Assembly (NCBI GenBank): GCA_963747005.1
Contig: CAVVDT010000007.1
Coordinates: forward strand, 248,001-312,000
DNA: 64,000 nucleotides
Direction of reading: 5' to 3'
Source of the DNA: CAVVDT01 sp963747005
GTDB taxonomy: Bacteria > Pseudomonadota > Alphaproteobacteria > Rhizobiales > Aestuariivirgaceae
The notes under the pieces: generated by a model
Seen by the model: only the letters and a program-made list of their open reading frames with translations
Databases searched by the model: none
What the model was told of the DNA's origin: nothing
Shown: piece by piece, positions 59,226 to 64,000 of the stretch
Layout of the letters: each line of letters opens with the position of its first letter
Numbering within the stretch: the stretch's first letter is position 1
Position numbers and translations under genes: made by a program

Positions 59226-60370
59226 AGCGGCAACTCGTAGACCCGGTAGGTCTTGTAGACCCTGGCGCCGAGGGCCTCCAGCATGCGGCGCATGGGCCGG
59301 TTGTCCTCCAAAATCCACGACAATTCAGCCCGTTCGGTGCCGCGCGCCAGATGCGCCTTCCGCACCGCCTCGATCACCGCCAGCGCCAGGGTGGCGCCCA
59401 CCGGCTGGCCATGGAACGAGCGCCTGACACCCATCAGCGGCATGCGCACGGCCTCGGGCGGGCGGGCGAAGAGATGCCACAGGACCTGCGCCCAGCCCAG
59501 CGGCAGGAGGCGTCCGTTCAGGCCCTTCACCCACTGGTTGATGTCGGGCAGGGTGACGGCAAAGGCCGCCGGTGCGCCCTGCCATGAGGCAATGGCGATA
59601 TAGTCCTCGCTCACCAGCATCTTGAGATTGTTGCCCAGTGCGGTGATCTCCTCGGCCGTCCACGGCACGAATCCCCAGTTGTCGCTCCAGGCATCGTTGA
59701 ATATTTCGATTATTATGGAAAGATCGCGTGCCAGGTTCTTCTTCGACAGCGGCCGGACTTCGAGATCGCCCGAGGCATAGGCCTTGTCGAGCATCATCTG
59801 CATGGCGCGCGGGAGCGGTGTGCGGCCATCATAGTCATAGGCCAGGACGTCTTTCGCCTTGGCAAACCCGAGCGCATCGAGGCGGGTCGAAAACCACGGG
59901 CGGGCATGGCCCATCATGATGCGCGGCGGGGTGTCGAAGCCGTCGATCAGGAGGCCCGTCTCGTCGTTGATGGAAAAGCTCATGGGGCCGGTCATGCGGG
60001 CCATGCCGCGCTCTCTCAGCCAGTCACCGGCGGCGCGGGTGAGGGTGGCGAAGACCTCAGGCTCGTCGATGGCGTCGAGGAAGCCGAACTGGCCGCTCGC
60101 ATCGCCATAGCGCTCGAGGTGGAGGCGGTTGATCTGGGCGGAGATGCGCCCGACGGGTTCCGAACCCCTGAAGGCGACAAACAGCTCGGCCTCGGCGTGC
60201 CGGAAGAACGGATTGCGCTTGCGGCTCATGTGGTCGAGGCGTTCGAGATAAAGCGGGGCGATCCAGGCGGGATCGTCGCGATAGACCCTGAACGGCACAT
60301 CGAGGAAGGCGCGCAAATCCCTCTTGTCGCGCACCGGGCGCACGGTAATGGCGGCGCCGTGAGCCGTCAT
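59222..60370 (-). CDS. GNAT-fold acyltransferase, candidate bacterial ceramide synthase (bCerS)
   Basis: This 382-residue protein matches the large GNAT-like family often mislabelled as dATP pyrophosphohydrolase. Features are FLDVPFRVYRDDPAWIAPLY near residue 20, KRNPFFRHAEAELFVAFRGS, GRISAQINRLHLERYGD, FGFLDAIDEPEV, and GPMSFSINDETGLLIDGFDT, with a C-terminal GNAT half. Caulobacter bCerS (CCNA_01212) belongs to such a family as I recall, and N-acylates the sphingoid base. Overlapping start and stop codons tie it to an ABC exporter and an NTP transferase. The substrate assignment rests on context. Confidence 0.6.
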   Translation of the reverse strand: MTAHGAAITVRPVRDKRDLRAFLDVPFRVYRDDPAWIAPLYLERLDHMSRKRNPFFRHAEAELFVAFRGSEPVGRISAQINRLHLERYGDASGQFGFLDAIDEPEVFATLTRAAGDWLRERGMARMTGPMSFSINDETGLLIDGFDTPPRIMMGHARPWFSTRLDALGFAKAKDVLAYDYDGRTPLPRAMQMMLDKAYASGDLEVRPLSKKNLARDLSIIIEIFNDAWSDNWGFVPWTAEEITALGNNLKMLVSEDYIAIASWQGAPAAFAVTLPDINQWVKGLNGRLLPLGWAQVLWHLFARPPEAVRMPLMGVRRSFHGQPVGATLALAVIEAVRKAHLARGTERAELSWILEDNRPMRRMLEALGARVYKTYRVYELPL

Positions 60371-62112
60371 GCCGGTTGCCGCCGCGGTTTTCTGGCCGGC
60401 TGGGGGGCCGAACCGGCGGAGAGATCGACCGGCGTCACCTTGCCGGCCTCCACCTTGTAGAGATCGGTGGCGATGCGCGCCCAGGCCGGGCGGTGGGTGA
60501 TCGCGACGATGGTGTAGGTGCCGGCAAGCGCCGCCACGCCCTGGCAGATCAGTTCCTCGGTTTCGGGATCGAGGGCGCTCGTTACCTCATCGAGGATCAG
60601 CAGGCGGGGATTGTGCACAAGGGCACGGGCCAGGGCGAGGCGCTGGCGCTGGCCGCCCGACAGGCGAGTGCCCATCTCGCCCACGTCACTGTCCAGTCCC
60701 TCGGGCAGCGAGCGCACGAAGTCGAGCGCCCCGGCGCGCTCCAGCGCCGTCTCGATGGCCGAGGTGGCGAGGCCTTCATCGCCGAGCGCGATGTTGTCGC
60801 GCACCGAGCCGTGCAGCAGGCTCAGTTCCTGCGGCACATAGCCGATCATCCGCCGCCAGGCGCTGAGCGAAAGATCGTCGAGCGGCACCTCGTCGATCAG
60901 CACCCGCCCGCTGTCGGGCTTGTTGAGACCGATGACGAGGTCGATGAGGGTGGTCTTGCCGGCGCCCGAAGGCCCTTGCAGAACGGTGATCCCGCCGGTC
61001 GGTATGACAAGGTTGACGTCCCTCACCACCGGCTCCTCGGCATGGGCGAAGGTGATGTTCTCGAAGCGGCAGCCCTTTTCGAAGGTCGGCTGGCGGGTGC
61101 CGGGGTCGGGTTCGAGGTGTTCGATCAGTTCGGCGGTCAGTTCCTGGGTGCGCCAGTAGGCGCTTTCGACCTCCACGGCCTGCTGCAGAAACCCCTGCAT
61201 CCTGGCGGAAAGCACCGTGATCTGCATGAAGATGACCCCCGCCACCACCATTTCCGACAGCGCGACGTGCCAATAGACCGAGGCGATATAGATGCCGACG
61301 CCGATGGCAGTCACCTGCAACACTTCCTGGCCCTGCGCCTGGCCCTGGCGGGCGATGGCGCGGGTGATGAGGGCGCGGCGCAGGCGGCGGATCTTGGAGG
61401 CGAAGTAGAGGGTGAAGTGATTCTGCCGGTCCATGGTCTTGATCGGCTTGATGTTGTTCAGCGCATCGGAGACCAGCACCACCAGTTCGGAGGTGCGATC
61501 GGTCTGGCGGAAGCCGGCGCGGCGGGCGATGCGCACCAGTTGGCCGAGCACCAGAATGAGGAACAGCCCGACGATGATGCCCGCCAGCGCCAGCGTCAGC
61601 GACACGAACAGGGCAACGATGATGTAGACGAGCGTCTGGAGGGAGTAGGCGACAAAGCGGGCGGCAAGGAAATAGGCATCGCCGGCGCGGGTGCAGTCGT
61701 TGGAGATGGCATTGGAGATGCGGCCCACCCGGCGGTCGACGAAATAACTCCAGCGGGCATCGAACAGCGCCCCGAGCAGCTTTGTCCTGAGGCTGGCCGA
61801 CACGTTGGCCACCGCGACGCCGGCATAGGTGAGGGCGGCGAAGGTCAAAAGGTTCTTGATGAAGAAGGTAAGGATGGCCAGGAGAATGAGGATGCCGAGG
61901 GTCGGATGCACGTGGACGGCCCCGAAGACGGTCGCGACGATGCGGTTGAGCGGCGATGAGGAGGGATCGTCGTTCGAATCCAGCATCGACACCACGGGCA
62001 GCAGCATGCCGAGGCCGACCGCCTCGCAAGCCCCGGCAAGCAGCAGGCAGGCGAGCACCGCGAAGGGGTGGGTGCCCTCGGCCCCGAAGAAGATACGCAG
62101 GATTCGCAGCAT
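60367..62112 (-). CDS. ABC exporter, fused permease-ATPase (MsbA-like)
   Basis: This 581-residue half-transporter has an N-terminal six-helix domain (residues about 15-300) and a C-terminal ATPase. Walker A is VLQGPSGAGKTTLIDL near residue 375, the signature motif is LSGGQRQRLALARAL near 482, Walker B is LLILDEVTSALD near 500, and the H-loop is AITHRP near 535. It works as a homodimer and may flip a lipid or glycolipid. The start is the ATG of MLRILRIFFG. It heads an operon with the candidate ceramide synthase, to which it is joined by ATGA. Confidence 0.87.
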   Translation of the reverse strand: MLRILRIFFGAEGTHPFAVLACLLLAGACEAVGLGMLLPVVSMLDSNDDPSSSPLNRIVATVFGAVHVHPTLGILILLAILTFFIKNLLTFAALTYAGVAVANVSASLRTKLLGALFDARWSYFVDRRVGRISNAISNDCTRAGDAYFLAARFVAYSLQTLVYIIVALFVSLTLALAGIIVGLFLILVLGQLVRIARRAGFRQTDRTSELVVLVSDALNNIKPIKTMDRQNHFTLYFASKIRRLRRALITRAIARQGQAQGQEVLQVTAIGVGIYIASVYWHVALSEMVVAGVIFMQITVLSARMQGFLQQAVEVESAYWRTQELTAELIEHLEPDPGTRQPTFEKGCRFENITFAHAEEPVVRDVNLVIPTGGITVLQGPSGAGKTTLIDLVIGLNKPDSGRVLIDEVPLDDLSLSAWRRMIGYVPQELSLLHGSVRDNIALGDEGLATSAIETALERAGALDFVRSLPEGLDSDVGEMGTRLSGGQRQRLALARALVHNPRLLILDEVTSALDPETEELICQGVAALAGTYTIVAITHRPAWARIATDLYKVEAGKVTPVDLSAGSAPQPARKPRRQPA

Positions 62113-62469
62113 GAAGTCTCGAATAGCGCGAGTGGCGGGTGAACTCAACGGGCGGCTGCACCCGTGCCGCCCTGTCTCCCTAACGGGCGGCGATGGCCAT
62201 CCTAGATCAGCATGCCATTGGGTGGAATCACCCAATGGCATAAAAGCTGATCGATTCCGGGAAGTTGAGCATGATGTTATGCGAAAAGTGGCTTCCACTT
62301 TTCGGCATCATGCTCTGCGGCGCAATATGGTCAAGGCCAAGCACACCGCACGACCGCCCAGCGCCGCTCGGGCGGTGAAGCCAGTCTGGCGTGGTTGCCC
62401 GGCGCCAAGCTGGCTGGGTGAAAGGGCGGTAAGGCGGCGGTCATCGATCCCGTGCTAAGAGGTCCTTTC
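62113..62469. other. Divergent intergenic region with a family B repeat
   Basis: This 357-bp gap lies between the ABC exporter (minus) and the NUDIX gene (plus). It holds the repeat at 62205-62315 and presumably both promoters. No gene or tRNA was seen in it. Confidence 0.6.
62205..62315. repeat. Intergenic palindromic repeat, family B, copy 3
   Basis: This element has two hairpins. The first has arms GCCATTGGGTG and CACCCAATGGC around GAAT. The second has arms GAGCATGAT and ATCATGCTC, enclosing GAAAAGTGG and CCACTTTTC. Between them is AAAAGCTGATCGATTCC. It matches 12723-12833 throughout, and its second half matches 52811-52870. Confidence 0.8.
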
Positions 62470-62940
62470 ATGTGGAAACGCCTCGCCTTCAGCACCGTTT
62501 CGCGCCGCCTGCTGCACCCGTGGTTCCGCCTCAGGCGCGGCCTGACGCTGGGGGTGAGGGTGGCGGTCAGCGACGGCGAGGGGCGCATTCTTCTGGTGCG
62601 CCATACCTATGCGCCGGGCTGGCTGTTCCCCGGCGGCGGGGTCGAGCGCGGCGAAACGGCCGTCGACGCGGCGCGGCGCGAGGTGGCCGAGGAGACCGGC
62701 GTCATCGCCACCGGGCCGCTCAGGCTGTTCGGCCTCTATGCCAACGAGGCGAGTTTTCCCGGCGACCACATCGCGCTCTATGTGCTGGAGCGCTTCGAGC
62801 GGCAAGCATGGAAGCCCTCGCTGGAAATCGCCGAAGCGGGGTTCTTTGCCCGCGATGCGCTGCCAGAGGGGGTGACCGGCGGCACGCAGCGGCGGCTCCA
62901 GGAGATGGCCGGCGAGCGGGCGGTGGAGGAGATGTGGTAA
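62470..62940 (+). CDS. NUDIX hydrolase
   Basis: This 156-residue protein has a complete NUDIX box, GVERGETAVDAARREVAEET followed by GV, near residue 57, which binds the metal and hydrolyses a nucleoside diphosphate linked to another group. It begins at the ATG of MWKRLAFSTVSRRLL, with an AGAGG site eight bases upstream; a GTG 18 bases earlier is also in frame. It is divergent from the ABC exporter. A role in clearing nucleotide-lipid or nucleotide-sugar by-products is possible but not shown. Confidence 0.87.
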   Translation: MWKRLAFSTVSRRLLHPWFRLRRGLTLGVRVAVSDGEGRILLVRHTYAPGWLFPGGGVERGETAVDAARREVAEETGVIATGPLRLFGLYANEASFPGDHIALYVLERFERQAWKPSLEIAEAGFFARDALPEGVTGGTQRRLQEMAGERAVEEMW

Positions 62941-63169
62941 GGGCCGGCAACAAGATGTGGACCGGTGTGGCGATTGATGCTATGGAGCGCGCCGGCCATA
63001 GTTTGAGGAACGGTCCGCACGACATGAACCGGGCTGCGATCAGCATCAGCTTGCGACGAGGCGGCTCCAGCGCCGGCCTGAGCCGGCACGCCCAGCGCTC
63101 CTGAGGTTTTCGGGGTCTTCCCGGCCGCAAGGGGCAGCCTTTCAAGCCTTTTGCGAAAAGATCAGGCCC

Positions 63170-63796
63170 ATGTCATCGCTTTCCTATGAAATCCTGCCGG
63201 AGCGGTCCGGCGACCACCCGCACATTGAAAATCTGCTGGATGAAGTCTTTGGCCTCGACCGGCGCACCAAGACGTCCTACCGGTTGCGCGAGGGCGAGCG
63301 CCCGGTGCCCGGCCTGTCGTTCGTGGCGGTGGGCAAGGGGGGCGATGTCCTCGGCGCCGTCAGTTTCTGGCGGCTCCACATTGGCGATGACGGCACGCCC
63401 GCCCTGCTGCTCGGGCCGCTGGCGGTCTCACCCGCCTTGCAGGGCAAGGGCATCGGGCGGGCGCTGATGCACCACGGGCTCGATCTCGCCAGGGCGAAAG
63501 GCCATGCGCTGGTCGTGCTGGTGGGCGATGAACCCTATTATGCCCGCGTCGGATTCCAGCGGTTGCCCGAGGGGCGGCTGATCCTGCCCGGCCCGGTCGA
63601 TCCGGCGCGCTTTCTATATCTGGAGCTTCAGCCGGGCGCCCTCGATGCGGCCCATGGTCTGGTGCTGCCGCCCAAGCGTTATGCGGTCTCTCACCGGCCT
63701 TCGCGGTACCACATGGTCGAAGCGGCGAGCAAAAGCAAAGCCAGGCTCAAGAGGGTGGAAAAGAGCGGCAGTTCGCTCACCGCCCGCACCCGATAG
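63170..63796 (+). CDS. GNAT-family N-acetyltransferase (YhbS-like)
   Basis: This 208-residue protein has an acetyl-CoA-binding loop in LGPLAVSPALQGKGIGRALMHHG near residue 83-105 and the later DEPYYARVGFQRL segment typical of YhbS-type acetyltransferases. The last 30 or so residues are a basic, low-complexity tail encoded over the 3' end of the next gene on the opposite strand, a 106-bp convergent overlap. Homologues usually end near RPSRYHMVE, so the tail may be a read-through extension. Confidence 0.83.
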   Translation: MSSLSYEILPERSGDHPHIENLLDEVFGLDRRTKTSYRLREGERPVPGLSFVAVGKGGDVLGAVSFWRLHIGDDGTPALLLGPLAVSPALQGKGIGRALMHHGLDLARAKGHALVVLVGDEPYYARVGFQRLPEGRLILPGPVDPARFLYLELQPGALDAAHGLVLPPKRYAVSHRPSRYHMVEAASKSKARLKRVEKSGSSLTARTR

Positions 63797-64000
63797 GCGC
63801 CGTTCGATTTCAGGCCCAGCCAGCCCGGACCGAACATCGAGCGGCCGGCCCTGATCTTGGTGAGGCGCGGCATGGAAATGGCGGCGGGATCGTCGCCGCC
63901 GGTGCTCAGCCAGCGCACCGCGCCGCCCGAGGCATCGACGATGGGCTTCAACAGGGTATCGGTCGCCGCCACGCTGGCCGCCTCGCGCGGGTCGGGGCTG
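63691..64000 (-). CDS. C-terminal end of a large membrane protein (partial)
   Basis: Only the last ~103 residues are in the window; the frame is open to the right edge (SPDPREAASVAATDTLLKPI). The end has SMFGPGWLGLKSNGAYRVRAV, then a final transmembrane helix (LFSTLLSLALLLLAASTMWY) and a short basic tail (REGR). This resembles the C-terminus of large glutamine-amidotransferase-like/VWA membrane proteins found near BatA-type genes, but the family cannot be fixed from this part. It overlaps the GNAT gene by 106 bp. Confidence 0.65.
   Translation of the reverse strand, partial: SPDPREAASVAATDTLLKPIVDASGGAVRWLSTGGDDPAAISMPRLTKIRAGRSMFGPGWLGLKSNGAYRVRAVSELPLFSTLLSLALLLLAASTMWYREGR

Noticed and set aside
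60376..61959. Plus-strand open frame of over 500 codons opposite the ABC exporter
   Set aside because: Composition is typical of antisense shadow; the minus strand carries full Walker and signature motifs.

Overview
The window is GC-rich, gene-dense DNA from an alphaproteobacterium. Hopanoid genes, a bacterial sphingolipid cluster, ectoine catabolism and a BcsS-family gene occur together, which best fits the Hyphomicrobiales (Rhizobiales). That placement is inferred from gene content; no rRNA or tRNA is visible.

Region 1 (1-5050, + strand) is an ectoine/hydroxyectoine uptake and catabolic operon, ehuB(partial)-ehuC-ehuD-eutA-eutB-eutC. The ATPase gene ehuA and the late genes eutD/eutE are not in view. 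Region 2 (5072-15953) is a hopanoid-modification and lipid-transport cluster: hpnA, hpnK, a phytanoyl-CoA dioxygenase-like gene, hpnN, hpnM, hpnI, hpnL, a DegT-type aminotransferase and an MlaA lipoprotein. The squalene-hopene cyclase genes are absent.

Region 3 (15958-26573) is a pair of divergent operons around a GntR/FadR-type regulator and an AT-rich palindrome. The minus arm carries a class V aminotransferase, a DctPQM TRAP transporter, a crotonase-like protein lacking both canonical catalytic glutamates, and a CaiB-type CoA-transferase with a clear frameshift. The plus arm carries the regulator, a large FAD/Fe-S 2-hydroxyacid dehydrogenase and a nicotinamidase-like hydrolase. This looks like a catabolic system for an unidentified organic acid. 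Region 4 (26798-37638) holds a CoxM/S/L-type molybdenum hydroxylase with its own MoaD-like protein, an RpiR regulator, a COG4280-type membrane protein, an SLC13/RCK permease, an enolase-superfamily enzyme, an AbrB-type membrane protein and a fatty-acid hydroxylase.

Region 5 (37646-42462) is a BcsS-family gene split by a 4,020-bp IS1595-family element (37892-41911). The element has 23-bp terminal inverted repeats matching at 19 positions and an exact 8-bp target duplication. Besides the transposase it carries a DUF4258/MqsA-like toxin-antitoxin pair, a DUF6471 gene with a decayed second copy, a frameshifted small gene and an AT-rich gene for a membrane protein.

Region 6 (42598-63796) is mostly lipid and envelope biosynthesis. 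It has fatty acyl-AMP ligase, acyl carrier protein and serine palmitoyltransferase genes, then a minus-strand run of a Tam41-like nucleotidyltransferase, a lipid (ceramide) kinase, LptG, LptF, a metallophosphoesterase, a P-loop kinase and a glycosyltransferase. Further on are a nucleotidyltransferase/kinase fusion, a GT4 glycosyltransferase, and an overlapping operon of an ABC exporter, a candidate bacterial ceramide synthase (GNAT fold) and a sugar-nucleotide-type transferase. Together these could make, decorate and export an anionic or glycosylated ceramide lipid. A ceramide reductase (CerR) is not seen. The window ends with a NUDIX hydrolase, a GNAT acetyltransferase and the 3' end of a membrane protein gene. 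Two families of palindromic intergenic repeats occur.
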